A model generated the notes under the pieces. The model ran no database searches, was not told the DNA's origin, and saw only the letters and a list, made by a program, of their open reading frames with translations. 64,000 bases of DNA from Paracidovorax avenae (GTDB lineage Bacteria > Pseudomonadota > Gammaproteobacteria > Burkholderiales > Burkholderiaceae_C): contig NZ_CP156079.1 of NCBI RefSeq assembly GCF_040892545.1, forward strand, positions 186,001 through 250,000, in the 5' to 3' direction. Below, piece by piece: positions 1-9,146 of the stretch. Numbering within the stretch: the stretch's first letter is position 1; each line of letters begins with the position of its first letter. The position numbers were made by a program, and so were the translations under genes.

Positions 1-420
1 GCCTACTGGCCCGACGCCACCGACCGGCACGGCCCGTTCCAGGGCAGTGCGGAAGGCTTTATCGCCTGGGCCCTGGACAAGCTGCCGGCCAGCGGCCGCA
101 TGGTCCACCTGCTGGGCAACATCTCCATCGAACTGCGTGGCAGCGTGGCGGCGGTGGAGAGCTACTTCCAGGCTCTCCAGCCCGGGCAGGACGCCCAGGG
201 GCAGGCCGTGGACCTGCTTTTGTGCGGCCGCTATGTCGACCGCTTCGAGCAGCGCCGCGGCGAGTGGCGGGTGGCCAGGCGCACGGTGGTCTACGACTGG
301 ATCCGGGAAATGCCCGCGGCGCCCGGGGACGACGCCCAGCGCTTCGGCGTGCGCATGCCCGTGGGGGCCCATAAACCGGTGGATACCTGGTATGCGCTGG
401 CTGCGCAAATGACCTGCTGA
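1..420 (+). CDS. SnoaL/NTF2-like protein, C-terminal part
   Basis: The reading frame is open from the first base of the window, so the start lies outside and only about 139 residues are visible. The visible part has the look of the SnoaL/NTF2-like fold: a short helix, then the strand-rich run around MVHLLGNISIEL, an LLLCGRYVDRFEQR strand pair, and a WRVARRTVVYDW strand. Such proteins act as small dehydratases or isomerases, or resemble the beta subunits of ring-hydroxylating oxygenases. The conserved GRYVDRFE and WRVARR elements fit the SnoaL_4-type group, but the catalytic N-terminal half is missing. The gene ends with TGA and is followed by a good intrinsic terminator at 457-481, so it is the last gene of an upstream transcript. 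No specific substrate can be named. Confidence 0.7.
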   Translation, partial: AYWPDATDRHGPFQGSAEGFIAWALDKLPASGRMVHLLGNISIELRGSVAAVESYFQALQPGQDAQGQAVDLLLCGRYVDRFEQRRGEWRVARRTVVYDWIREMPAAPGDDAQRFGVRMPVGAHKPVDTWYALAAQMTC

Positions 421-456
421 TTGGTTATTGCCCCGCTGGTGGGGGATTCTTCCTGG

Positions 457-481
457 AGCCCGGGTGCAGCACCGGGCTTTT
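457..481 (+). terminator. intrinsic terminator after the SnoaL-like gene
   Basis: A GC-rich hairpin with AGCCCGG and CCGGGCT arms around a short loop is followed directly by TTTT. It begins 37 bp after the stop codon of the preceding gene and points the same way. Confidence 0.7.
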
Positions 482-530
482 GGCGCTGGGGAAAAGCCGG
501 GTGGATGACGGATGAAAATCGCCTGCGTGA

Positions 531-562
531 ATACCCTTGGATTATCGGTGCATACCCTTGGA
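531..562. repeat. direct repeat ATACCCTTGGA, 21-bp period
   Basis: The 11-mer ATACCCTTGGA occurs at 531-541 and again at 552-562, so the copies lie on the same face of the helix two turns apart. They sit about 150-180 bp before the porin start in a 288-bp gap that holds no gene. The spacing suggests tandem binding of a regulator of the porin gene. The protein is unknown. Confidence 0.4.
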
Positions 563-708
563 ATTTCCTTCAAGCCATTGATGCTGCTTGATTTTTTTCC
601 TACCATTTTTTGACCGGTCGGCAGGTAATTGACTGTATTGCAAGGGCCGGCAATGCGCTTTTCCATTTGGTGGAAATGGCGATCTCTATTCCTGTTGAGG
701 AGGCATCG

Positions 709-1941
709 ATGTCTGAAAGAATGGGCGAGAAAATCACCGGCAATATCCGCCGCGGCATTATTCGGAACACGCGGCCGCGCCTGCTGGTGGTTGCCATGGC
801 GGCGGCCGCGGCCTGCGGCCAGGCCGGAGCGCAGCCGGCCCAGAAGGAAGAGCTGCGGCAGATCACCACGCCCGCCGGTGGCATGACGTCCGCGGCCTCC
901 AGCGTGACGATCTACGGCCTCATCGACACCAGCATCGCGTATGCCTCCGCGCCGGGCGGGCGCATCGCCAAGCTCGACAGCGGTCACATGAACGGCTCGC
1001 GGCTGGGTTTCCGCGGAACGGAGGACCTGGGCGGAGGGCTGCGTGCCAATTTCTGGCTGGAGGCCGGCATCAATACCGACACCGGCACCTCGGGCCAGAA
1101 CCAGGGCGCGGGCGCCAAATTCTTCGGCCGTGGCTCGCTGGTCAGCCTGACGGGGGGCTTCGGCGAGGTCCGCCTGGGCCGCACGGTCACGACCATCAGC
1201 TCCGAGGCGCAGGCCGTGGGCGATGCCTTCGGCCTGGGCGGCGCGGGCAACCTGCAGGGCATACAGCCGGCCACGGGCCGCGCGAACAACACCGTCTGGT
1301 ACCAGACGCCGTCGCTGTCCGGCTTCATCGGCAAGGTGTCGTATTCCTTCGGCGAGCGCACGCAGGCCGGCGGCGGCACCCAGGCCGCCAACCAGGCGGC
1401 GGTGGCGCTGTTCTACGCGGCGGATGCGCTCAGCGGTGCCCTGGCCTACACCACCCTTCGCCACCCCACCGACCTGAGCACCGTGCGCTGGCTGAACTCC
1501 AGCCTGGCCTACAACTTCGGCAGCTTCAAGCTGTTCGGCTCCTTCGCCACGTTCAAGAACCCCGGCACGGACCTCACGCCCGCCGTCCATGCGGGGCTCG
1601 ACGGCAACGTGCAGCTCGCCGGCTTCCCCACCGTGGGCTACTACGCGGGCCAGGACGATCGCAGCGCATCCCTGGGCGTGTCGGTGCCCTTCGGGGCCAG
1701 CACGGTGCTGGCGCAGATCGTGAAGGTGGACGATCGCGGGCCCCTGAACCGGGACGCCACGCAGTTCGGGGTGGCCTACCTCTATGCCCTGTCCAAGCGC
1801 ACCACGCTGTACGCCGACTACGGCAAGGTCAGGAACCGCAACGGGGCCGCCTATGCACTCACGGGAGCCACTTCGCAGGCCGGACTGGGCGACAGCGGCA
1901 ACAGCGATGCCGTGCACCTGGGCGTGCGCCACTCCTTCTGA
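709..1941 (+). CDS. Gram-negative porin (Burkholderiales OmpC-like)
   Basis: This is a 410-aa outer-membrane porin of the Burkholderiales general-diffusion type, expected to form a 16-strand trimeric barrel for small polar solutes. The start at 709 was chosen because GAGGAGG lies six bases upstream; an in-frame ATG at 610 has no such site. The N-terminus has an unusually long basic stretch, then a hydrophobic core and a cleavage-like GQAGAQ around residues 37-42. The mature part opens with SSVTIYGLIDTSIAYAS, the hallmark first strand of this family. It also has the SRLGFRGTEDLGGGL and FGEVRLGRT motifs, and it ends in the C-terminal Phe (VRHSF) needed for barrel assembly. It stands alone, with a direct repeat upstream and a convergent hairpin downstream. 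Substrate preference cannot be read from sequence. Confidence 0.93.
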   Translation: MSERMGEKITGNIRRGIIRNTRPRLLVVAMAAAAACGQAGAQPAQKEELRQITTPAGGMTSAASSVTIYGLIDTSIAYASAPGGRIAKLDSGHMNGSRLGFRGTEDLGGGLRANFWLEAGINTDTGTSGQNQGAGAKFFGRGSLVSLTGGFGEVRLGRTVTTISSEAQAVGDAFGLGGAGNLQGIQPATGRANNTVWYQTPSLSGFIGKVSYSFGERTQAGGGTQAANQAAVALFYAADALSGALAYTTLRHPTDLSTVRWLNSSLAYNFGSFKLFGSFATFKNPGTDLTPAVHAGLDGNVQLAGFPTVGYYAGQDDRSASLGVSVPFGASTVLAQIVKVDDRGPLNRDATQFGVAYLYALSKRTTLYADYGKVRNRNGAAYALTGATSQAGLGDSGNSDAVHLGVRHSF

Positions 1942-1956
1942 CGGCGCGGGTGCGGC

Positions 1957-2018
1957 GGGCCCGGCCTGGTGGGGATGGGGCCTGCCGCCACCGTGGTGCC
2001 CGGGGCCAGGCAGGGCCC
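1957..2018. terminator. long convergent hairpin between porin and SDR genes
   Basis: The arms at 1957-1969 (GGGCCCGGCCTGG) and 2006-2018 (CCAGGCAGGGCCC) pair over 13 bases with one mismatch. The loop is GC-rich and can fold further. The hairpin lies between the convergent ends of the porin and SDR genes and has no T-tract. It probably acts as a bidirectional transcription barrier. Confidence 0.45.
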
Positions 2019-2038
2019 TGGGCGCCGTGCCGCCGGGA

Positions 2039-2845
2039 TCAGCCGGCAGTGGCTGCGGGGCGCTGCCAGCCGCCCATGGGCAGCGAGCCCATGAGGGTGT
2101 GGGAGAGGCCGCCGTCCACCACCAGCTCCGCGCCGGTGACATAGGCCGCGTCCGGCCCGATCAGGAATGCCGCCACGCCGGCCATGTCGTCGGCCTCGGC
2201 CAGCCGCCGCAGGGGCACCCGTGCCTCGCGCTGCCGGCGGGCCTGCGGGTCCTGGTACGCGGCCGCGGTGCCGGGCGTGAGCGTCAGCCCGGGCGAGAGG
2301 GCATTGACCCGGATGCCGTCCGGACCCCATTCCGCCGCCATCTGGCGCATCAGCATCAGGGTGGCGGCCTTGCTGGCGCTGTAGGCCCCCAGCGGCGGCG
2401 TGGCGTGCGTGCCGGAGATCGACGCGACGAAGAGCACGCTGCCGCGCGCGGCCTGCAGGGCCGGGCGCGCGGCCTGGGCCAGCAGGAAGGGCGCCCGGGT
2501 GTTGACGGCGAAGACGCGGTCCCACGTGTCCGTGCCGTAGGTGGCCAGCGGGCCGGGTGCCGCGAAGCCGGCGTTGCAGACCACTGCGTCCAGCCCGCCG
2601 AAGGCGGACACGGCCTCGGCACAGGCACGAGCCGGCAGGGCGGCATCGCAGAGGTCGCCGCCGATCGCGAGCGCCGTGCCGCCCGCCTGCCGCACCAGGG
2701 TCGCCACGGGTTCGAGCTCGGCCCCGTGCTGGTCCAGCAGCGCGATGCGGGCGTGTCCCCCGCAGGCCGCCGCATCGCGTGCCAGCCGCAGTGCGATGGC
2801 GCGGCCGATGCCCCGCGCGGCGCCGGTGACGATGCAGCGCGTCAT
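2039..2845 (-). CDS. SDR-family NAD(P)-dependent oxidoreductase
   Basis: A classical short-chain dehydrogenase/reductase of 268 aa. It has the N-terminal cofactor motif TGAARGIG (about residues 7-14), an NAG element in the CNAGFAAPGP stretch, and the catalytic Ser in VASISGT followed by YSASK with the active-site Tyr and Lys. The C-terminal DAAYVTGAELVVDGG is typical of the family. The ATG at 2845 is placed so that residue 1 leads straight into the first beta strand (MTRCIVTGAARG), with AGGAA eight bases upstream. That ATG overlaps the stop of a tiny upstream frame (2842-2910) as ATGA. The gene diverges from an IclR-family regulator, which probably controls it. The substrate is unknown, most likely a secondary alcohol or ketone. 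Confidence 0.9.
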   Translation of the reverse strand: MTRCIVTGAARGIGRAIALRLARDAAACGGHARIALLDQHGAELEPVATLVRQAGGTALAIGGDLCDAALPARACAEAVSAFGGLDAVVCNAGFAAPGPLATYGTDTWDRVFAVNTRAPFLLAQAARPALQAARGSVLFVASISGTHATPPLGAYSASKAATLMLMRQMAAEWGPDGIRVNALSPGLTLTPGTAAAYQDPQARRQREARVPLRRLAEADDMAGVAAFLIGPDAAYVTGAELVVDGGLSHTLMGSLPMGGWQRPAATAG

Positions 2846-2910
2846 GCGCTGGCTTCCTGCCCGCCGGCGGGGTGGGAAGACGAGAGAACAGTCGGTGAAG
2901 AGAAAGCCAT
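2842..2910 (-). CDS. possible 22-aa leader peptide before the SDR gene
   Basis: An ATG at 2910 follows a perfect AGGAGG Shine-Dalgarno sequence (2918-2923) at a seven-base spacing, the strongest ribosome site in this stretch. It opens a 22-codon frame reading MAFSSPTVLSSSHPAGGQEA, then two more residues. Its TGA overlaps the ATG of the SDR gene in an ATGA junction. The arrangement is typical of translational coupling or a leader peptide. The peptide is Ser/Pro-rich and has no obvious membrane segment. It could also be the remnant of a fused N-terminal gene. No homology is claimed. Confidence 0.45.
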   Translation of the reverse strand: MAFSSPTVLSSSHPAGGQEASA

Positions 2911-2982
2911 GCAAGATCCTCCTGGAAGCAAAGACACAACTGACCCTGCGGCGGCGGACCGCCATCGCTGTGGAGCCTGCGC

Positions 2983-3777
2983 ATGCCGGCCACCCCGGTG
3001 AAATCCGCCACCCGCGTCCTGCAGGTGCTGGAGCACTTCGCGCAGGTGCGCGCGCCCCTGCCGCTCAAGCACCTCAGCGAGACGCTGGGCTATCCGCAGT
3101 CGAGCACCACGGTGCTGCTCAAGAACCTGGTGGCGATGGGCTACCTGCGCTACGACCGGGCCGAGCGGCTGTATTTCCCCACACCGCGCGTGGCGGCCCT
3201 GGGCGACTGGATTTCGCAGGCGCTCTTCGGCCAGGGCCGCGTCTTCGGCCTCATGCATGACCTGCACGGCGCGACAGGGGAAACCGTGTCCATCGCGATG
3301 CTCAACGACATCTACGTGCAATACATCCGGGTGATCCAGTCCACGCACGCCATCCGTTTCCATACCGACGAAGGCAGTCTGCGGCCGCTCACGCGCTCCG
3401 CCGTGGGGTGGCTGCTGCTCACGGACCGCACCGATGCCGAGGTGGAGAAGCTGGTGCGCCGCGCCAACATCGCCGTGCCGCGCACCGAGGACCGCGTGCC
3501 GCTGGAGACCATCGCCGCCGAAGTGGCGGACGCCCGGCTGCGCCGCACGCTCTACCTGGAGAACCTGCCCCTGGTGGGCGGTGCCACCATCGGCGTGGTG
3601 CTGCCCTGGCGGGTGCAGGAGCGCCTCGTGGTGCTGGGCATGGGCGGCACCATCGAGCGCATGCGGCCCCGCCGCGCCCGCTATACGGCGATGATGCGCC
3701 AGCTGGCCCATCAGCTGGAGCCGCAGCCGCCGGGCGGGGGTGCCGCGGAGGACGCCCCGCGCCCCGGTGGCGTGTAG
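2983..3777 (+). CDS. IclR-family transcriptional regulator
   Basis: This 264-aa regulator has an N-terminal winged helix (SATRVLQVLEHFAQVRAPLP, then LKHLSETLGYPQSSTTVLLK). An effector-binding IclR domain follows from about residue 80, including GATGETVSIAMLNDIYVQYI. The family usually binds small aromatic or carboxylic effectors and acts as repressor or activator of a neighbouring catabolic operon. It is transcribed away from the SDR gene at 2039-2845 across a 137-bp gap, which makes that gene its likely target. The tail after residue 245 is Pro/Gly-rich and low in complexity. The gene converges with the flavin monooxygenase gene, only 26 bp away. Confidence 0.92.
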   Translation: MPATPVKSATRVLQVLEHFAQVRAPLPLKHLSETLGYPQSSTTVLLKNLVAMGYLRYDRAERLYFPTPRVAALGDWISQALFGQGRVFGLMHDLHGATGETVSIAMLNDIYVQYIRVIQSTHAIRFHTDEGSLRPLTRSAVGWLLLTDRTDAEVEKLVRRANIAVPRTEDRVPLETIAAEVADARLRRTLYLENLPLVGGATIGVVLPWRVQERLVVLGMGGTIERMRPRRARYTAMMRQLAHQLEPQPPGGGAAEDAPRPGGV

Positions 3778-3803
3778 CGGCGGGCCGGGGCGGCGGGCAC
3801 GGC

Positions 3804-5516
3804 TCAGCCGGCGAGCGCCGGTTCCGGGGCCGCCACCGGGGCGGGGCGGCCGGGGGCGCCGGCCTGCGCCCCAGGGCGCTGGAAGCTGAAGCTGCGGTAG
3901 CCGTCCTGCGCGGCGGCCGCGCAGTGCTCGCGGTACTTGGCGAAGCCGCCGGTGAACAGGGTGAGGCCCTGTGGCTTGTCCTTCACGTTGGCGCCCAGGT
4001 ACCAGGTCTTGGCCTTGAGCAGCAGCGAGCGCTGCGACAGCGCGAACACGAGGTCCATCCAGCCCTGCTCGGCCTGGGCCGTCGGCTCGATGGTGGCCAG
4101 GCCCTGGCGCTCCATGTGCTGCATGGCGGCCGCGATCCAGTCCACGTCGTTCTCGCTGATGCGGATGATGTTGGCCAGGGCGGCCGGGCCGTTGGGGCCG
4201 GTGGTCATGAACAGGTTGGGGAAGCCTTCCATCATCAGCCCCAGGTAGGAGCGCGCGCCGTCCTTCCACTTATCGTTGACCGTGCGGCCACCGCGGCCGA
4301 CCACGTCGAAGGCCAGCAGCGCGCCGGTGAGCCCGTCGTAGCCCGTGGCCAGGATGAGCATGTCCAGCTCCACCTCGCCGGACTGGGTCCGCACGCCCTT
4401 CTCGGTGATCTCCACGATGGGATCGTTCAGCAGGTCCACCAGGTGCACGTTGGGCTGGTTGAAGGTCTCGTAGTAGCCGGAGTCCAGGCAGGGGCGGCGG
4501 GCGAAGATCGGGTAGCCCTTGGGCTTGAGCTGCTCGGCCGTCACCGGGTCGTGCACCACCTCCCCGATCTTGCCGCGCACGAACTCCGCCACATGCTCGT
4601 TGGCCTCGGCGTTGGTCATCAGGTCGCAGAAGGTGCCGAGCATGGCCAGGCCACCGTTCTTCCAGGCGTCCTCCAGCAACTGGCGGCGCTGCTGCGGCGT
4701 CACGCTGTAGAAGGCCCGGGTCGACTGCGGGCGCACGCCGCCCACGGCGCTGTTGCGCGCGGCCTCGCGGATGCCGGCGTAGTGGCGCTTCACCTCGGCC
4801 ACGTAGTCGGGCGTGAGCGTCTCGTTGCGCATGGGCATGGTGAAGCTCGGCGTGCGCTGGAACACGAACAGTTCGCCGGCTTCCTTGCCCACCTCCTGCA
4901 CGATCTGGATGCCGGTGGAGCCGGTGCCGATCACGCCCACGCGCAGCCCGTCGAAGCGCACCGGCTCGTGCGGCCACCTGGCGGCGCGCAGCAGCCGGCC
5001 GCGGAAGCGGTCCAGGCCCGGGATCTCCGGGTCCTTGGGAATGGACAGGGGGCCGGTAGCCATGATGCAGTACGTGGCCTCGTACACGTCGCCGCGGTCG
5101 GTCTTCACGGTCCACAGCTGCCGGTCCTCGCTCCAAACGGCGCTGGTCACGCGGGTGTTGAACTGGATGTGCCGGCGCAGGTCGAGCCGGTCGGCCACGA
5201 AGTTGATGTAGCGCAGCAGCTCCGGCTGGGCCGCGAACTGCTCCGACCAGGTCCACTCCTGCTCGATCTCGGGCGAGAAGGAAAAGCTGTAGTCGATGCT
5301 GGGCAGGTCCACGCGGGCGCCGGGGTAGCGGTTCCAGTACCAGACGCCGCCCACGTCGCCGCCGGCCTCGAAGCCCTGGATCTTCAGCCCCATTTCGCGG
5401 AACTTGTACACGGCGTACATGCCGCCGAAGCCCGCGCCCACGATGGCCACGTCGATGCGCTGCGGCGCGTGGGTGGTGCCCGGGGTGCCGTGCTGTTGCT
5501 GGTTTTGCGCTGTCAT
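3804..5516 (-). CDS. Baeyer-Villiger-like flavin monooxygenase
   Basis: A 570-aa FAD- and NADPH-dependent monooxygenase related to cyclohexanone and steroid monooxygenases, which turn ketones into esters or lactones. It has two dinucleotide folds: GAGFGG at residues 27-32 for FAD and GTGSTG at 197-202 for NADPH. The second family motif, GGVWYWNRYPGARVD (56-70), is intact. The fingerprint FxGxxxHxxxW appears as FRGRLLRAARW (171-181), with Arg177 where the conserved His should be. That His is known to matter for catalysis, so true Baeyer-Villiger activity is not assured. The start at 5516 is set by an AGAGGAGA ribosome site. The gene is last in the 3.8-14.6 kb minus-strand cluster, after a 215-bp gap. 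Confidence 0.88.
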   Translation of the reverse strand: MTAQNQQQHGTPGTTHAPQRIDVAIVGAGFGGMYAVYKFREMGLKIQGFEAGGDVGGVWYWNRYPGARVDLPSIDYSFSFSPEIEQEWTWSEQFAAQPELLRYINFVADRLDLRRHIQFNTRVTSAVWSEDRQLWTVKTDRGDVYEATYCIMATGPLSIPKDPEIPGLDRFRGRLLRAARWPHEPVRFDGLRVGVIGTGSTGIQIVQEVGKEAGELFVFQRTPSFTMPMRNETLTPDYVAEVKRHYAGIREAARNSAVGGVRPQSTRAFYSVTPQQRRQLLEDAWKNGGLAMLGTFCDLMTNAEANEHVAEFVRGKIGEVVHDPVTAEQLKPKGYPIFARRPCLDSGYYETFNQPNVHLVDLLNDPIVEITEKGVRTQSGEVELDMLILATGYDGLTGALLAFDVVGRGGRTVNDKWKDGARSYLGLMMEGFPNLFMTTGPNGPAALANIIRISENDVDWIAAAMQHMERQGLATIEPTAQAEQGWMDLVFALSQRSLLLKAKTWYLGANVKDKPQGLTLFTGGFAKYREHCAAAAQDGYRSFSFQRPGAQAGAPGRPAPVAAPEPALAG

Positions 5517-5731
5517 GTCGTGTCTCCTCTGACGGCGGCACGCCACGGTGCCGCGGATGGTTGCAGATCCGGCCGGGCTGCCGCCAGCGCTGCGTGGGCG
5601 CATGGTTCGTTCAGCCGGCCTTGCGGAACATGATGCGTTCGCGGTGCGGGCGCATCAAGCAAACGCGGTGGGCGGGGCGTCAACATCACATCCGTGATTT
5701 CCGCTGGCGCTGCGGCCCGGACCGCATGTGT

Positions 5732-6523
5732 TCAGACGGCCAGCGTGCCGCCGTCCACGGGCAGCGTCGCGCCGTTGACGAAGCTCGCCAGGTCCGAGGC
5801 CAGGAACACCGCCGGCCCGGCCAGCTCGTGCGGCTGGCCCAGGCGGCCGGCGGGAATGCGCTGCATGAAGCGTTCGAGCCGCTCGGGGTTGGCGCGCGTG
5901 GCCTCCGTCATGGGGGTCTCGATCACGCCGGGCGCCAGCGCGTTGACGCGGATGCCGTCGGGCGCGAGGTCGAGGGCGAGGGTCTGGGTGAACATCCGCA
6001 CGGCCGCCTTCGACGGCGAATAGCCCAGGGCATTGCCCTGCGCGATGAAGGCCGCGCCCGAGGCCACGTTGATGATGCAGCCGCGCGTGCGCCGCAGCGC
6101 GGGCAGCCAGGCATGCACGGTGTGGAACACGCCGAACAGGTTCACGTCCATCGTGCGGCGCAGGTTCTCGGCGGCGCGGGGGCTGTCGATGCCCTCGCGG
6201 ATGAGCACGCCGGCGTTGTTCACCAGCGTGTCCACGTCGCCGGCGGTCCGCTCCACTTCGGCGGCCAGGTCGCGGCAGGCCCCGGCGTCCGAGACGTCCA
6301 GCGCATGGGCCCAGCCTTCGGCGCCGGCGGCGTGTACGGCGCGCAGCGTGTCCGCGCAGCGCTCGGCCTGCAGGTCGGTCACGACCACGCGGGCGCCGGC
6401 CCGGGCGAAGGCCACGGCCACGGCCTGGCCGATGCCGCTGGCCGCTCCGGTGACGAGGGCCAGGCGGCCGGCCAGCAGGCCGGGGGTGGCGGGGCAGGCG
6501 GGGGGAAGGGCATGGGCGGGCAT
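5732..6523 (-). CDS. SDR-family oxidoreductase
   Basis: A 263-aa classical short-chain dehydrogenase. It has TGAASGIG near the N-terminus, the NNAG motif in VNNAGVLI, the catalytic Ser in NVASG and the Tyr/Lys pair in YSPSK, and it ends with NGATLPVDGG. The start at 6523 has GGAG eight to eleven bases upstream. The gene begins 10 bp after the stop of the LivM-like permease, so it is clearly in the same operon as the ABC importer. In this setting it most likely oxidises a hydroxyl group, or reduces a keto group, of the imported compound next to the downstream flavin monooxygenase. The exact substrate is not known. Confidence 0.9.
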   Translation of the reverse strand: MPAHALPPACPATPGLLAGRLALVTGAASGIGQAVAVAFARAGARVVVTDLQAERCADTLRAVHAAGAEGWAHALDVSDAGACRDLAAEVERTAGDVDTLVNNAGVLIREGIDSPRAAENLRRTMDVNLFGVFHTVHAWLPALRRTRGCIINVASGAAFIAQGNALGYSPSKAAVRMFTQTLALDLAPDGIRVNALAPGVIETPMTEATRANPERLERFMQRIPAGRLGQPHELAGPAVFLASDLASFVNGATLPVDGGTLAV

Positions 6524-6533
6524 GGCGGCTCTC

Positions 6534-7490
6534 CTACAGTGGCGCCGCGCCGCGCTGGCGGCGGCTGGCGAGATACGACTGGAACTGGCCGACGATGCCC
6601 TTGCGGAACAGCATGACCACGATGACGAACACCACGCCCTGCAGGATCAGCACCCACTCGGCGAACGAGGCCAGGTAGTTCTCCATGGTCACGATCACCA
6701 TGGCGCCCACCACCGGGCCCAGCAGGGTCTGCATGCCGCCGACGATGCAGATGAGCAGCGCCTCGCCGGAGGTCGCCCAGTGCACGTCGGTGAGCGTGGC
6801 GAGCTGGAAGACCAGCGCCTTCAGCGAGCCCGCGAAGCCGGCGATGGTGGCCGACAGCACGAAGGCCAGCAGCTTGTACCGGTTGACGCGGTAGCCCAGG
6901 CTCCCGGCTCGGGGCTCGTTGTCACGGATGGCACGCAGCACCTGTCCGAACGGCGAGTGCACCAGCCGGTAGATGAGCCAGAAGCCGGCGGCGATCATCA
7001 CGGTGACGAAGTAGTACATCACCAGCGTGTTCTCCAGCGAGAACAGGCCCAGCACGGTGGGCCGGGGGATGTTCTGGATGCCGTCCTCGCCGCCCGTGAA
7101 CGGCAGGCGCAGCGCCATGAAGTACACCAGCTGGGCGAAGGCCAGCGTGATCATCGAGAAATAGATGCCCTGGCGGCGGATGGCCAGCAGGCCCGTGAGC
7201 AGGCCCAGCAGCCCGGCCGCGGCGGCCCCGAAGGCGATGCCGGAGAGGCCTTCCCAGCCCCAGACCTTGACCGCATGGGCCGTGAGGTAGCCGGCGGTGC
7301 CGTAGAACATGGCGTGCCCGAAGGACAGCAGGCCCACGTAGCCGACCAGCAGGTTCACCGATGCGGCCAGCAGCGCGAAGCACATCAGCTTCATCAGGAA
7401 CATGGGGTAGACCACGAAGGGGGCCGCGGCCAGGCAGGCGCCGGCGGCCAGCAGCAGTGCGGTGGAGGTGCGTCGGCTGAGCAATTCCAT
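6534..7490 (-). CDS. branched-chain-type ABC transporter permease, LivM family
   Basis: An inner-membrane permease of 318 aa from the hydrophobic amino acid transporter (HAAT) family. The N-terminus MELLSRRTSTALLLAAGACL leads into the first membrane span. The conserved block LLVGYVGLLSFGHAMFYGTAGYL (about residues 45-70) is diagnostic of LivM. Further spans follow, and the RAIRDNEPRAGSLGY loop contacts the ATPase. The ATG at 7490 lies 14 bp after the LivH stop. Together with LivH-, LivF- and LivG-like proteins it forms a complete importer. In Burkholderiales such importers often carry aromatic or aliphatic acids rather than amino acids, which fits the catabolic enzymes in this operon. Confidence 0.92.
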   Translation of the reverse strand: MELLSRRTSTALLLAAGACLAAAPFVVYPMFLMKLMCFALLAASVNLLVGYVGLLSFGHAMFYGTAGYLTAHAVKVWGWEGLSGIAFGAAAAGLLGLLTGLLAIRRQGIYFSMITLAFAQLVYFMALRLPFTGGEDGIQNIPRPTVLGLFSLENTLVMYYFVTVMIAAGFWLIYRLVHSPFGQVLRAIRDNEPRAGSLGYRVNRYKLLAFVLSATIAGFAGSLKALVFQLATLTDVHWATSGEALLICIVGGMQTLLGPVVGAMVIVTMENYLASFAEWVLILQGVVFVIVVMLFRKGIVGQFQSYLASRRQRGAAPL

Positions 7491-7504
7491 GGCGGTTCGG
7501 TTCC

Positions 7505-8386
7505 TCAGTGGGCACGGCCGAAGAGGCCATGGGGACGGACGGCGAGCACGAGGATCATCACGACGAAGATGACCACCCCCGCGCCGTCGGGATAGACGAG
7601 CTTGGTGAGCCCCTCGATGGCGCCCAGAGCGAAGCCCGTGACGATGGAGCCCAGGATGGATCCCATGCCGCCGATCACCACGACGGCGAAGACGACGATG
7701 ATCAGGTTCGACCCCATCAGCGGGCTCACCTGGTAGATGGGCGCGGCCATCACGCCGCTCAGGCCCGCCAGGCCGACGCCCAGCCCGTAGGTGAGCATGA
7801 GCATGCGCGGCACGTTGATGCCGAAGGTGCGCACCAGGGGCGCGTTCTCGTTGGCCGCGCGCAGGTAGGCGCCGAGCTTGGTCTTCTCGATGAAGAACCA
7901 GGTGCCCAGGCAGACCGCCAGCGCGGCGACGATCGCCCACACCCGGTACAGCGGCAGGAAGGTCACGCCCACGTCGATGCCGCCCGACAACGGGTTGGGA
8001 TAGGGCTGGCCGCTCACGCCGAACTGCAGCCGGAATGCGCCTTCCATGAGCAGCGCCACGCCGAAGGTCAGCAGCAGCGCATAGACGTGGTCCAGCGCGT
8101 AGAGGCGCCGCAGCATCAGCCGCTCGAAGGCGATGCCGAAGGCGGCCACCACCAGCGGCGCGATGAGGAGCGCCGGCCAGTAGCCCAGGCCCAGGTACTC
8201 CAGCAGCCCCCAGGCCACGAAGGCTCCCAGCATGTACTGGGCGCCGTGGGCGAAGTTGACCACGTGCAGCAGCCCGAAGATGATCGACAGCCCCAGGCTC
8301 ATCAAGGCATAGAAGGCGCCGTTGATCAGCCCCACGAGGATCTGCCCGATCCATGCCGCCCAGGGAATTCCGAATAGCCCGTCCAT
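7505..8386 (-). CDS. branched-chain-type ABC transporter permease, LivH family
   Basis: An integral membrane permease of 293 aa. The N-terminal ILVGLINGAFYALMSLGLSI is the family signature for the first spans. It also has the FEKTKLG-type loop, the NVPRMLMLTYGLGVGLAGLSG region and IIVVFAVVVIGGMGSILGSI, all typical of LivH. It pairs with the LivM-like permease whose gene starts 14 bp downstream of its stop. Its own start follows the LivF stop by 40 bp. The protein forms half of the membrane channel of the HAAT-type importer encoded by this operon. Confidence 0.93.
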   Translation of the reverse strand: MDGLFGIPWAAWIGQILVGLINGAFYALMSLGLSIIFGLLHVVNFAHGAQYMLGAFVAWGLLEYLGLGYWPALLIAPLVVAAFGIAFERLMLRRLYALDHVYALLLTFGVALLMEGAFRLQFGVSGQPYPNPLSGGIDVGVTFLPLYRVWAIVAALAVCLGTWFFIEKTKLGAYLRAANENAPLVRTFGINVPRMLMLTYGLGVGLAGLSGVMAAPIYQVSPLMGSNLIIVVFAVVVIGGMGSILGSIVTGFALGAIEGLTKLVYPDGAGVVIFVVMILVLAVRPHGLFGRAH

Positions 8387-8426
8387 CGTCTGGCCCGTCC
8401 TGTTGGTAGTGAAGAAGCAGCCGGGC

Positions 8427-9138
<712 letters not shown>

Positions 9139-9146
<8 letters not shown>

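Noticed and set aside
5685..5698. ATCAC-N4-GTGAT dyad between the SDR and flavin monooxygenase genes
   Set aside because: Short arms, no second copy and no strong promoter next to it; a match this short is expected by chance.
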